A DNA stretch of 64,000 nt from Flaccisagitta enflata (Eukaryota; Chaetognatha; Sagittoidea; Aphragmophora), in NCBI GenBank assembly GCA_965153355.1, contig OZ231127.1, positions 57,350,001-57,414,000 of the forward strand, in the 5' to 3' direction. Shown in pieces: positions 36,395 through 47,980 of this stretch; position 1 is the stretch's first letter, and every line of letters begins with the position of its first letter. The position numbers were made by a program, and so were the translations under genes. Below the pieces are notes generated by a model that did no database searches, was not told the origin of the DNA, and saw nothing but the letters and a program-made list of their open reading frames with translations.

Positions 36395-37200
36395 TGGGGA
36401 GGCGGGATATGCGGGAGTGGGATATGCGGGAGTGGGATATGCGGGAGCGGGAGTTTCTAGGTGCGGGAGGAGCGGGAACGGGAGGAGCGGGATCGGGAGT
36501 TGCTGGAGCGGTAGTTGCGGAAGCGGGAATTGCGGGAGCGGGAATTGCGGGAGTGAGTGGAGCAGGAGCAGGAGAAGCGGGAGCGGGAGGAGCGGGAGCA
36601 GGAGGTACGGGAGCGAGAGGAGCAGATGGAGCAGAGGCGGGAATTGCGGGAGTGGGAATTGCGGGAATGAGTGGAGCAGGAGCAAGAGGAGCGGGAGCGG
36701 GAGGAGCGGGAGCAGGAGGTATGGGAGCGAGAGGAGCAGATGGAGCGGAGGCGGGAATTGCGGGAGTGGGAATTGCGGGAGTGAGTGGAGCAGGTGCAGG
36801 AGGAGCGGGAGCGGGAGGAGCGGGAGCAGGAGTTACGAGAGCGAGAGGAGCAGATGGAGCGGAGGCGGGAGTTGCAGGGCGGGAGTTGCAGGAGTGGGAG
36901 TTGCGGATGCGGGAGGAGCGGGAAGAGTGGAAGTTGTGAGAGTGGGAGGAGCGGGAGGAGCGGGAACAGGAGGAGCGGGAGTTGCGGGATCGGGAAAGTA
37001 GGAATAGCAGGTTTGACGGAAACGGGAGTAGAGGAAGTGGCGGAATCGCGAGTATTGGGAACGGCCGAGGTAAAACTGGGAGTGGCAGAAGCGGGAGTAG
37101 CGAGAGTGATGGAAGTTGGAGTAGCAAGAGTGGAGGGAGCAGGGGTAGCGGGAGTGGCGGAAGCGGGAGTGGGGGAATGAGTAGTGGTAGTGGCTGAAGT
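36395..37200. repeat. GCGGGA/GGAGCGGGAGC minisatellite
   Basis: Units such as GGAGCGGGAGCAGGAG, with longer ~108-bp super-repeats (GGGAATTGCGGGAGTG near 36530, 36642 and 36753). It is the reverse complement of the 21.0-21.5 kb repeat. Overlapping Gly/Ala, Ser/Arg and Pro/Leu ORFs in many frames are artefacts. Confidence 0.85.
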
Positions 37201-37401
37201 AGCAGAAGCGGTAGTGGCAGAAGTGGTAGTAGCGGGAGAGGAGTTAATGGGAACAGCAAGAGAGGTGTTGAAGGGATTTGTGGAAGAGATATTGGCGGGA
37301 GTGGCGGTAGAGGAAATGGTGGCAGAGGCATGGTAGTGGTAAGATAGAATGTGGTTGGCTGGATTTGGGCTGGATTTGGGCTGGCCACAGGCAGTCCATG
37401 A

Positions 37402-37501
37402 CTCATCAGAAGTTTTTGTGCTTATAAACACCAAAAATATGAATCTCATAAACGAATTTGTTTATTTGGTACCATAAATTTGATCTCATGAACAGATTTT
37501 T
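37402..37501 (+). repeat. 232-bp array, second block, first partial monomer
   Basis: ATCAGAAGTTTTTGTGCTTATAAACACC through ACAGATTTTT matches the array monomer and is cut by the HLE insertion at 37502. Confidence 0.85.
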
Positions 37502-39868
37502 AGTCGCGTGCACGCGACTCTATACTCCGCTTTGTCGGTCCGTCCCTCTGTCCGTCCGTCCGTCCCCTTTTTACTTTTTTCTATATATAGCCAGTTTTTA
37601 AATCATTTTTAGTCATTTTTAGTCATTCTAAGTCATTCTAAACCATTTTAGGTCATTTTGAGTCATTTTGAGTCATTTTGAGTCATTCTGAGTCATTTTT
37701 GCATTTGTGTACTTTGTCTCATTTTTAGACATTTTGAGGCATTCTGATCCATTTTAGGTCATTTTGAATCATTTTGAGTCATTCTGAGTTATTTAAAAAC
37801 TTTTTGAGTCATTTTGAGTCATTCTGAGCCATTTTTGCATTTTTGTACTATGTCTCATTTTGAGTCATTTTAAGTAATTTTGAGTCATTGAAAGTCATTT
37901 TTTGTAATTTTAAGTCTTTTTAAACCATTCTGAGTTTTTTTTAGTCATTGTAAGTCATTTTGAGTCACTCTGAGTCATTCTGAGCCATTTTTTCATTTTT
38001 GTACTGCGACTCATTTTTAGTCATTTTGAGTCATTTTAAGTCATTTTTAGTCATTGTAAGTCATTTTTTGTAATTTGCAGTCATTTTAAACCAGTTTAAG
38101 TCATTTTGAGTCATTTTAAGTCATTTGGAGTCATTTGGAGTCATTCTAAACCATTTTAAGTGATTTTGAGTCATTTTGAGTTGTTCTGAGCCGTTTTTTT
38201 TCTTTGTACAACATCACAGTTTTAGTAAAATTGAGTCATTCTGAGCTTCTCTAAATCCTTTTGAATCATTTTGAGTCATTCTGAGCCATTTAAAGTCATT
38301 TTGTGTCATTGTGAGTCATTTTGAGCCATGTTTGCATTTTTGTACTGCATCAATTTAAGTCATTTCGAGTCATTCTGAGTCATTCTGAGCTATTTTAAGT
38401 CATTTTGAGTCATTTTGAGCCATTTTGAGTCATTTTGAGCCATTTTTGCATTTTTGTACTATGTCTCATTTTGAGTCATTTTGAATCATTTTAAGTCATT
38501 TTGAGTCCTTGTGAGTAATATTTTTGTAATTTTAGGTTATTTCAAACTATCTTATGTAATTTTGAGTCATTTTAAGTAATTTTGACTCATTTTGAGTCAT
38601 TCTGAGCCATTTCAAAGTCATTTTGAGTCATGTTGAGTCATTTTGACTCATTTTGAGTCATTTTGAGCCATTTTTGCAGTTTTGTTCTATGTCTCATTTT
38701 CAGTCATTTTGAGTCATTCTGAGCTATTTTAAGTCATTTTGAATCATTTTGAGTCATGATGAGTCATTCTAAGCCATTCAGAGTCATTTTAAGTCATTTT
38801 GCATTTTTGAGCTGTCTCATTTTTAGTCATTTTGAATCATTTTGAGTCATTGTAAGTCATTTTTGATAGTTTAAAGTCATTTTAAACCATCTTAGGTTAT
38901 TTTGAGTTGTTCTGAGCCATTCTGAGCCATTTTTTCATTTTTGTACTACGTCCAATCTTTAGTCATGTTGAGTCAATTTAAAACACTTTAAGTCATTTTG
39001 AGTCATTCTGAGTCATTCTGAGTTATTCTGAGCCATATTTTCATTTTTGTATTACATTTAAGCCATTGAATGTCATTAAAAGTCATATTATGGTATTTTG
39101 TTATATTTTGACATTTTGAGCCAGTTTGCAATAAATGTCAATAAAAGTCATTTTAAATCATTTTGAGTCACCTTAAGACATTTCAAACTATTTTAAGTCA
39201 TTATGAGTCATTTTGAATTATTTTGAGTCATTTTGAGTCACTATGAGCCTTTTTTTTTTTTTTTTGCACTACACATTATTTCAAGTCATTCTGAGTAATT
39301 TTATAATGTTTAAGTCATATTGGGTCACTTAACATCATTTTTACTCGGTTTGAATCATTTTGAGTCACTTTAAAGTCATTTTCTATTTGTGTATTTTTTG
39401 TCATTCTAAGTGATTTTAAGTTATTATAAGTTATATCTATAAAGTCAGTTTTGATCATCTTTAGTCATTTTAATTCATCTTTAGTCATTTTTAAGCCTTG
39501 ATTTAAAACTGGGGGGACTTAAGGCTTGAATTGAAACTGGTGGGATTCAAGGCTTGAATTAAAACTAGTGGGTTTCAGGGTTGGAACTGGAACTGGTGGG
39601 ATTCAAGGCTTGAATTTAAACTGGTGGGTTTCAACTTTCAAGGCTTGAATTGGAACTGGCGGGTTTCAAGGTTTGAATTAAAACTGGTGGGTTTCAGGGC
39701 TGGAACTGAAACTAGTGGGTTTCATGGCTGGAATTGAAACTGGTGGGATTCATGACTTGAATTGGAACAGGTTTGTTTCAAGGTTTGAATTTGAACTGAT
39801 GGGTTTCAATGCTGGAAATGATAGAAATAATGACATTAAGCACGCGACTTATAGGTGTTGGCCTTGTT
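37502..39868 (+). mobile_element. giant HLE copy with expanded internal repeats
   Basis: Ends are AGTCGCGTGCACGCGACTCT and GCACGCGACTTATAGGTGTT...CCTTGTT. The usual short AGTCATTTT interior has grown to about 1.9 kb of AGTCATTTTGAGTCATTTTG variants, with a ~210-bp super-period marked by CATTTTTGCATTTTTGTACT. A separate minisatellite (GGCTTGAATTGAAACTGGTG) fills 39495-39830. It sits inside one array monomer, with GATTTTT before and ATATTTCTCTCC after, so insertion left neither deletion nor clear target duplication. Confidence 0.8.
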
Positions 39869-42405
39869 ATATTTCTCTCCTCCTCCTCCCCCTCCTCCTC
39901 CTCCTCATCCAAAATCGTTTATTTGCTCCCAATTTCCTTTCCAAATAAACAAAAAATCGTTTATTTGGCACTATATATTTGTTTTCATAAACGTTTACAC
40001 TCAATCAGAAGTTTTTGTGTTTATAAACACCAAAAATATAAATCTCATGAACGAATTTGTTTATTTGGCACCATAAATTTGATCTCATAAACAGATTTTT
40101 ATATTTCTCTCCTCCTCCTCCCCCTCCGCCTCCTCCTCATCCAAAATCGTTTATTTGCTCCCAATTTCCTTTCCAAATAAACAAAAAATTGTTTTTTTGG
40201 CATAATAAATTTGTTTTCATAAAGGTTTACACTCAATCAGAAGTTTTTGTGTTTATAAACACCAAAAATATAAATCTCATAAACGAATTTGTTTATTTGG
40301 TACCATAAATTTGATCTCATAAACAGATTTTTATATTTCTCTCCTCCTCCTCCTCCTCCTCCTCATCCAAATGTTTTATTTGCCAAATTTCCTTTCTAAA
40401 TAAACAAAAATTGTTTATTTGGCACCATGAATTTGTTTTTATAAACGTTTACACTCAATCAGATTTTTGTGTTTTATAAACACCAAAAATATGAATCTCA
40501 TAAACGAATTTGTTTATTTGGTACCATAAATTTGATCTCATAAACAGATTTTTATATTTCTCTCCTCCCCCTTCCCCTCCTCCTCCTCCTCACCCAAAAT
40601 CGTTTATTTGCTCCCAATTTCCTTTCCAAATAAACAAAAAATCGTTTATTTGGCACCATAAATTTGTTTTCATAAACGTTTACACTCAATCAGAAGTTTT
40701 TGTGTTTATAAACACCAAAAATATGAATCTCATAAACGAATTTGTTTATTTGGTACCATTAATTTGATCTCATAAACAGATTTTTATATTTCTCTCCTCC
40801 TCCTCCCCCTCCTCCTCCTCCTCATCCAAAATCGTTTATTTGCTCCAAATTTCCTTTCTAAATAAACAAAAAAAAGTTTATTTGGCACCATAAATTTGTT
40901 TTCATAAACGTTTACACTCAATCAGAAGTTTTTAGTCGCGTGCAACGCGACTCTACACCCCGCTTTGTCCGTCCGTCCGTCGGTCCGTCCGTCCGTCACA
41001 CTTTACTTTTTTTGGGTTTTTGGGATTTTTGGCTTCACTGCTCCTGCCCAAATGATCTGGTGACCTCAATTACGGCCCCTGCCCACCCGCACGCGACTGG
41101 GGTAGCCGTGTATCCGGTCTTGTTTGTCCTTCATTGGCCGGTGATGATGTCCAAGGTTAATTTTAGAATGTGCAGAAACTGCAGATTAGTTTGATCCCTT
41201 ACGGTACCATTAATTTGATCTCATAAACAGATTTTCATATTTCTCTCCTCCTCCTCCTCCTCCCTCCTCCTCCTCCTCCTCATCCAAAATCATTGTAAAA
41301 TACAATTTCTCTAAATAAACAAAAAATCGTTTATTTGGCACCATAAATTTGTTTCATAAACCCACTTTACAATCAATCAGAAGTTTTTGTGTTTATAAAC
41401 ACCAAAAATATGAATCTCATAAACAAATTTGTTTATTTGGTACCATAAATTTGATCTCATAAACAGATTTTTATATTTCTCTCCTCCTCCTCCCCTCCTC
41501 CTCCTCCTCCTCATACAAAATCGTTTATTTGCTCCCAATTTCCTTTCCAAATAAACAAAAAATCGTTTATTTGGCACCATAAATTTGTTTTCATAAACGT
41601 TTACACTCAATCAGAAGTTTTTGTGTTTATAAACACCAAAAATATGAATCTCATAAACGAATTTGTTTATTTGGTACCATAAATTTGATCTCATAAACAG
41701 ATTTTCATATTTCTCTCCTCCTCCTCCCCCTCCTCCTCCTCCTCATCCAAAATCGTTTATTTGCTCCCAATTTCCTTTCCAAATAAACAAAAAATCGTTT
41801 ATTTGGCACCATAAATTTGTTTTCATAAACGTTTACACTCAATCAGAAGTTTTTGTGTTTATAAACACCAAAAATATGAATCTCATAAACGAATTTGTTT
41901 ATTTGGTACCATAAATTTGATCTCATAAACAAATTTTTATATTTCTCTCCTCCTCCTCCCACTCCTCCTCCTCCTTATCCAAAATCGTTTATTTGCTCCC
42001 AATTTCCTTTCCAAATAAACAAAAAATCGTTTATTTGGCACCATAAATTTGTTTTCATAAACGTTTACACTCTTTTAGAAATTTTTGTGTTTATAAACAC
42101 CAAAAATATGAACCTCATAAACGAATTTGTTTATTTGGTACCATAAATTTGATCTCATAAACAGATTTTCATATTTCTCTCCTCCTCCTCCCCCTCCTCC
42201 TCCTCCTCCTCATCCAAAATCGTTTATTTGCTCCCAATTTCCTTTCCAAATAAACAAAAAATCGTTTATTTGGCACCATAAATTTGTTTTCATAAACGTT
42301 TACACTCAATCAGAAGTTTTTGTGTTTATAAACACCAAAAATATGAATCTCATAAACGAATTTGTTTATTTGGTACCATAAATTTGATCTCATAAACGGA
42401 TTTTT
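39869..42405 (+). repeat. 232-bp satellite array, second block (~10 monomers)
   Basis: Same monomer as 17340-20975, beginning in mid-monomer at ATATTTCTCTCC exactly where the HLE ends. It is interrupted at 40934-41215 by another HLE copy and about 90 bp of unrelated sequence. Confidence 0.92.
40934..41124 (+). mobile_element. HLE copy within the array
   Basis: AGTCGCGTGCAACGCGACTC, CGTCCGTCGGTCCGTCCGTC, CACTGCTCCTGCCCAAATGA and the end GCCGTGTATCCGGTCTTGTT. Its left junction is AGAAGTTTTT of a monomer; its right flank is not array sequence, so this copy was rearranged after or during insertion. Confidence 0.75.
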
Positions 42406-42760
42406 AGTGGCGTGCGCGACTCTGCGTCCGCACGTCCGTCCGTCCGTCCGTCCGTCCGTCAGTCGCGTGAATCAATCATCCTTTACTTTTTTACTATAAC
42501 GTCAATTCTTAGGTCATTTTAAGTCACTTTAAGTCATTTATAGTTATTCTAAGTCATTTTGAGTCATTCTAAGTCACTTTAAGTCATTTTAAGTTATTTT
42601 AAGTTATTTTAAGTCATTTTTGGTAATTAGGTTTTTTAGTCATTTTAAGACAATTTTGGTCATTTTAGGTCAGTCTAAGTCATTGAAAGTCATTCTAAGT
42701 CATTCTAAGTCATTCTTTGCCTGTAAGTCTCGCACGCGACTTATAGGTGTTGACCTTGTT
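42406..42760 (+). mobile_element. HLE copy within the array, same site as 37502
   Basis: AGTGGCGTGCGCGACTC, CGTCCGTCCGTCCGTCC, AGTCATTTTAAGT interior, and GCACGCGACTTATAGGTG...CCTTGTT. The flanks are GATTTTT and ATATTTCTCTCC, identical to those of the giant copy. Confidence 0.8.
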
Positions 42761-43224
42761 ATATTTCTCTCCTCCTCCTCCCACTCTTCCTCCTCCTTAT
42801 CCAAAATTGTTCATTGCTCCCAATTTCCTTTCCAAATAAACAAAAAATCGTTTATTTGGCAGCATATAGTTGTTTACATAAACGTTTAAACTCAATCAGA
42901 AGTTTTTGTGTTTATCAACACCAAAAATATGAATCTCATAAACGAATTTGTTTATTTGGTACCATAAATTTGATCTCATAAACAGATTTTTATATTTCTC
43001 TCCTCCTCCTCCCCTCCTCCTCCTCCTCATCCAAAATCGTTTATTTGCTCCCAATTTCCTTTCCAAATAAACAAAAATCATTGTTGGCACCATAATTTGT
43101 TTTCATAAACATTTACACTCAATCAAGTTTTGTGTTTTTGGCTTACCAAAATATATATGTGAATCTCATAGACAAAATTATTTTATTTGGTGCCATAAAT
43201 TTAAGATCTCATAAACAGATTTTT
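42761..43224 (+). repeat. 232-bp array, last ~2 monomers
   Basis: Monomers with more substitutions and small gaps than the central ones, as expected at an array edge; ends at ACAGATTTTT before another HLE copy. Confidence 0.8.
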
Positions 43225-43720
43225 AGTCAGCATTACTGCGCGACCTACTACAACCACACGCTTTGTCCGTCGGTCGGTCGGTCGGTTGGTTGGTTGGTCG
43301 GTCGGTCGGTCGGTCGGTCACACTTTACTTTTTTTATCAGTTTTATTTCTTAAAGTCATTTTTAGTCATTCTAAGTCATTCTAAGTCATTCTAAGTCATT
43401 CTAAGTCATTCTAAGTCATTCTAAGTCATTCTAAGTCATTTTAAGTCATTTTAAGTCATTATTGTCACTTTAGTCAATATAGTCCTTTTCATCATTTTAA
43501 GTCATTCTAAGTCATTTTAAGTTATTTTAAGTCATTTCAAGTGATTTTAAGTCATTTCAAGTGATTTTAAGGCATTATAAGGCATTTTAAGTCATTCCAA
43601 GTCATTTCAAGTCATTATCGTCATTTTAGTCAATATAATCCTTTTCATCATTCTAAGTCATTTTAAGTCATTTTAAGTCATTATATGTCATTATAAGTCG
43701 TTATAAGTCATTGAATCATA
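43225..43720 (+). mobile_element. HLE copy at the array edge, right end lost
   Basis: Starts AGTCAGCATTACTGCGCGAC (a damaged palindrome), GTCGGTCGGTCGGTTGGTTGG, then AGTCATTCTAAGTCATT repeats. No GGCCTTGTT end found. Confidence 0.6.
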
Positions 43721-43998
43721 TCAACGCCCATTTGATTTTGAGCGGCATTCAGAGTAGAAAGGCAAGGCTTTGAATTTGAGAGACGTCATGGTCTGTTTCG
43801 CACACATGCAACCGGTTTCTGATTCCATGCAAACACAGTAAGGCGAATGCACCGTACCATAAATTCGGGATTGTATTCAACATAGATAATTGGCCTGGTC
43901 ATTCACGATCTGATATTTTAGATTGATAATGTTCCTAGTCACTTTCTGATCACTTATAAGTGCGAGAGAATGTTAACTTACACGCTGTATTTTGTCTA

Positions 43999-44469
43999 AG
44001 AACACTGTTTAAAAGAACTTTGGCCTCAGATTTGGTAAAAAGATAACAAAATCTTAAGAATATTCAAAGGCTTAGAATTCAGTATCAGAATAGTTCTAGA
44101 AATATTTCATTAATTTCAAACTGATTCTAAAAGGAAACAATCCAGAAAACAAAGGACTTAATGGTCCAACCAAAACCTTTTGACCAATCACCGTTATCAT
44201 TTAAATACACTTCTTCAATGTCTTAACCTACAAAAGATATATATTTGTATCGACCAAGAATAAAACATACTGATTTCATTGAATATGAATGGCATTTCAT
44301 GATCATAGAGAATCTTAAATGAATAAATGAATCTTTAATGAATAAATGAATCTTAAATAGATCTAAAGAATCTTAAATGCTACATAAATAAAAATAGGTT
44401 CTCAACAATTGAACCTGAAATTAAGCCAAAAATAAGAACGCTGAGCCTCACGTTAAAAAACTGTGTTCT
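43999..44469. mobile_element. TA-flanked MITE, AGAACACTG family
   Basis: Left TA|AGAACACTGTTTAAAAG; right ACTGTGTTCT|TA. Second copy of the family at 13364-13747, including the inner GGCCTCAGATTTGG and GCTGAGCCTCA blocks. Confidence 0.65.
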
Positions 44470-45124
44470 TATAAAAGATACAGTGTGTATGAGGAGTTTT
44501 GAGGTTGACTATTTTTCCCTTATAGTTATAGAATGGAGTATCAAAGGCCGTAATGTTATGACGATATGACTTAGAGTGGATGTGAGAAGTGACATTCATA
44601 CCACGCAATATACAGTAGATATTGTCTAGACTTTGAAAACAGGGGTCACATACCATATTTTTTTCCGAAAAGCGCCTTGGGCGCTTTTGAAATTGAAATA
44701 TTACTTTACTTTTTAACCCTCCAGTTGGCGCCCCTTTCAATTATAGATGAACTGTCATTCAGTGTTTTTTTTAATGAAAGGCTACCAAAAAGCTAAATTT
44801 GACTCAAAATGGAGATATTCATTGCATATAACTGTTTGAAAGTCTTTGAAAATGGCTCATTGTATTGTATCATTTCATCATTTTAACCGATATTTTTATC
44901 CAAATCTTTTCTGAAAAGTTTAATACTAAGAAAAAAAGAGGTGGGGGCGCTTTTTGGAGGGGGCGCTCAATGGAAATTTGAAATTTTGAAATTTAGAACT
45001 TTTATTGAGAAATGACAAACGAGTTTGCATTAGTTCAATATAGACCAAATCGCAGAACAAAAAGCTTACACGTACTCGTACTCGTACGTTTTCATGTACA
45101 TCAAGATAAATAAAATGCACGCTA
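44470..45124. other. no gene recognised
   Basis: AT-rich sequence with a short GGGGGCGCTTTTTGGAGGGG stretch near 44943 and ACGTACTCGTACTCGTACG near 45070. No supported feature. Confidence 0.4.
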
Positions 45125-45616
45125 TGCTATAATCTGGACGGTTAAACTAATCTGGCGGCGATGGGGGTTAGGGGGTCACGTGGATAAGTACGTATGGAGA
45201 AAATACAAGAGTTACGACACAATAAGAGCCCGTAGGCTTAACGTAAACGTTACACTTTCGAATAGATAACCAAGGCACTCTCGTGTATATCCAAGTGGTA
45301 TAGTGGGGTAATCAACCCTTAGCTAAGTGGTACGATGGGGTAATCATCCCCTTGAACTAAATTCCTTGCGGCCGTCAAGCGTTTCAGTTTGTACAATGAT
45401 TTCAGCGGCAGTTGATAACCGTTGTGTTTTAAATAAAGAGCTTAGATCGCGTTCTTCTCATTTCCGATGGCGGGAGGAGAGATTTGTGAGTGGAGGTAGA
45501 GGTAGTAAGTAATTTGTGATTGTAGGCAGCAGGAAGAAGTTACTAGCACTAACTCCCCAGAACTTGCACGGGGGGAGCCCCACCTTTCACTGGTGGGCCC
45601 CTGCGCCTTTGGTATT
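45125..45616 (-). other. candidate LINE 3' UTR
   Basis: GC-richer than the sequence beyond it and without ORFs. Contains the near-duplicate GTGGTAYRRTGGGGTAATCA and a block rich in CCCCCCGTGCAAG just after the ORF3 stop. Confidence 0.4.
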
Positions 45617-47980
45617 CTAGAATGATCGTGTTTGACAAGGGCCTCCTTTTCGCATGTCGCTTTGGGCGTTCCCGTCAGCGTATCGAGCCTTCATCCATCG
45701 CGAAGGTTGTTTTTGGGCTCGCCCCAGATCGCGTTCGTCGTCCTCTTCTGAGTCATCCGTATCTTTATTGCTGATATCAAAGTCTCGGCAAGTGTCTCTT
45801 CCTTCTGCTCTCTTCCGCTGTCGACGTTTCTTCCTCTTCGGGGGCTCTTTTTCGTCGAGGAGCCATTCTTCGATTCGATCTCGGGTTGCTGAGGGAGGAA
45901 TGTTGACCGTGACTTTGACTTCCGTTGCCAAGGTGGTTTCGCGCGTGTTCATAAGCCAGCTCGTATAGTTTTTGTCCTTATCTGGCTTTTTCGCGTGTGG
46001 GCGTGCTGCGCGGGAACTTCCGGAGCTGGAGTTATCTGTCGTATCATACGGAACCAAGGGTTGAGTCCCCTGTGTGCGGCCCGTCGGCGGCGTCGCGTGA
46101 TGCTCCGTTGATGGCATTGCGGTCGTCGGCTCTAGGAACGGGCGTGTATCCTCATGAGCGGCATCCGACGACGATGGATGGGCGATAAGTGATCTGAATG
46201 CGTTTTTTATCGTTCCCCTCGTTGCGCCTTGGTTCTCGGATTTAATTTCTGGCCGTTCTGCATCTCCGTTGTCGTCCGAGTTAGGTGCGGATGCTTCGCT
46301 GGGTTGCGGCGTCGCAGGAGTTTGGTTGACGTTAGAAGTTTCCCCCGTATGACGTCTTCCAGGCAGAGTGCGGAGGCACATCGACGTCGGTGGAAGCACT
46401 GTTTCTTTCTTACGGCGCTGAGGCGTTTTGAAGGCATCTGGGGCGGCAGCGATAGCGACCGCGGCGCTGGCGCCGGGTTGCGGCGTTGAGTCTGTCGATC
46501 CAGTTGTCGCCATTGCCCCACTTCCCGATTGTGGCGGCTGAGTTTCGTCAACTTCCCCTGCCTCGTTTCTGGTTTTGGCGTTTACTGGCGGGGGCGATTT
46601 CTCTCTATTGTCGAGCTTCTGCCGTCCTACATCCGTGCCGCCAGCAGCTTGGGCCGACTCCATTTCGCTCTCATCATCGGCGTCTGCGTCTACACTCGTG
46701 TTGTCGGCGAATTCTTCCGGAGGCGTAAGAAGAATTTCTTCCTGTTGCTCTTTCCTTGTTGGGCTGGCGAACTTCACCACGATGTTAGGATCCAGGCTTG
46801 GGGGGGTCCATGTACGTTGGTCCCGTCTCGGCGTTCTTCTGTCAACACGGGGCGGCGGCGGTCGCGGTGTTTCGAGCTCCATTGCCGGTACGTCGTCATA
46901 TGGTTTTTCGGCGGCCTCCACGGTTAGCGTTTGTCCTGCCGAGGCCGTCGTCGTGAGCGTAGGCGAGGTGCGTGCGAGAGTAATTCCGCTGTCGCCGATC
47001 CCGCCAATTTGCGTTGCCGGAGTGTTGATTGTTGGAGTGTTTATCGCTCTAGCCGGACGCCGTGGGCGCACACCCCCTTCTGCACCGGCTGGGATCGGAA
47101 CGCCGTACTGTGGAGTTATGGCGCTTAGGATCAGCCGGGCTGTCGGACGTAAATTTGGATTTGGGCTTCCTCCTGTGGAGGAGGTTTGCCCCTCTTTGAC
47201 GTTATTGTCCATTTGCGAGGGCGGGATTCCTACGTTCTTCCGTGGGTTCTGCCAGTTTGATGAGGAATGAGTTATCGGACCTTGGCTCTGTCGATAGGAA
47301 AGAAGAGTTGGCATAGACATAAATTTAGCCGATTTGGTTGTGTTGTCTTGTCCGTTCGGTCTGCCTGTTGTACCGGTGTTTACTTGAGATGTTAATAGCT
47401 CTCCCCACCCCCCCGTCGTCCGGCCGGACCGCGCATCACAACGCGGCCTCAGAATACCGTCTCTCACACTGGGTCTGTCATTGTCGGACGGTACGATCTG
47501 ACAATGTGGTGCATCATTCCCAGTCGTATCATACAGATGGAGGGCGGCTTTACATTTCCGTCCAGATAAATCGCGTAAAGACAAGAAGACGATTCGATAA
47601 TATACGTAAAAGCGTCGTGTGTAATAAAAACATCGATGAATAACGGAGTATTCAATATACAAACGTAAATGCGTCAATCTCAACTGTGGTTTGATTGCGA
47701 TGACCTGTTGTGTTTCTGTATCTTTGTCTGAGTCTGTGTCTGCTTTCATGCAACAACATAAGGCTTGGGTTATATTGGTTAACCACGAGGATTCCCTAGT
47801 TCGTTGTCTGTTTAGTTTTCTCTCTTTCCGTATGTCCCTAAGCGCTTTAGCTTGTTCTTTTTCCCAGGCGCTTTCTCTCGTTCTGGATAATCTTGTTTTC
47901 GCCTTAAACATGACCTGTTCGTTCGTTGGAGAGTGGGGCACAGTCGTGGGTATTATTGAATAGGCAGTGGTGACAGTCAT
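45617..47980 (-). CDS. long ORF downstream of the RT (LINE ORF3 candidate), 787 codons
   Basis: Function not recognised. The frame is uninterrupted and overlaps the last 77 bases of the RT frame in +1 register. The first ATG is at 47980; a second ATG at 47911-47909 sits against the RT stop (ATGTTTAA), giving a 764-residue product if translation restarts there. Composition: a basic, coiled-coil-like N-terminus (WEKEQAKALRDIRKERKLNR, about residues 40-60), CCCMK, then a long Pro/Thr/Ser/Gly-rich, probably disordered middle. The end has a compact stretch (TEVKVTVNIPPSATRD, about 686-701), a basic nuclear-signal-like cluster (PKRKKRRQRKR, about 714-724) and an acidic run (DTDDSEEDDERD, about 740-751). 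No zinc knuckle, RNA-recognition motif, esterase or RNase H motif is visible. It could be a genuine third ORF, an ORF1-type protein placed 3', or a fused host segment. The antisense frames (up to 231 codons) look like shadows of its GC-rich sequence. Confidence 0.6.
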   Translation of the reverse strand: MTVTTAYSIIPTTVPHSPTNEQVMFKAKTRLSRTRESAWEKEQAKALRDIRKERKLNRQRTRESSWLTNITQALCCCMKADTDSDKDTETQQVIAIKPQLRLTHLRLYIEYSVIHRCFYYTRRFYVYYRIVFLSLRDLSGRKCKAALHLYDTTGNDAPHCQIVPSDNDRPSVRDGILRPRCDARSGRTTGGWGELLTSQVNTGTTGRPNGQDNTTKSAKFMSMPTLLSYRQSQGPITHSSSNWQNPRKNVGIPPSQMDNNVKEGQTSSTGGSPNPNLRPTARLILSAITPQYGVPIPAGAEGGVRPRRPARAINTPTINTPATQIGGIGDSGITLARTSPTLTTTASAGQTLTVEAAEKPYDDVPAMELETPRPPPPRVDRRTPRRDQRTWTPPSLDPNIVVKFASPTRKEQQEEILLTPPEEFADNTSVDADADDESEMESAQAAGGTDVGRQKLDNREKSPPPVNAKTRNEAGEVDETQPPQSGSGAMATTGSTDSTPQPGASAAVAIAAAPDAFKTPQRRKKETVLPPTSMCLRTLPGRRHTGETSNVNQTPATPQPSEASAPNSDDNGDAERPEIKSENQGATRGTIKNAFRSLIAHPSSSDAAHEDTRPFLEPTTAMPSTEHHATPPTGRTQGTQPLVPYDTTDNSSSGSSRAARPHAKKPDKDKNYTSWLMNTRETTLATEVKVTVNIPPSATRDRIEEWLLDEKEPPKRKKRRQRKRAEGRDTCRDFDISNKDTDDSEEDDERDLGRAQKQPSRWMKARYADGNAQSDMRKGGPCQTRSF

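Noticed and set aside
36226-37449. Long overlapping ORFs (up to 341 codons) on both strands
   Set aside because: All are frames of the GCGGGA minisatellite, open in several registers at once; no splice or domain signal.
46575-47270. 231-codon antisense ORF across the LINE's third ORF
   Set aside because: It lies opposite the longer continuous frame, in GC-rich sequence where stops are rare; no domain seen.
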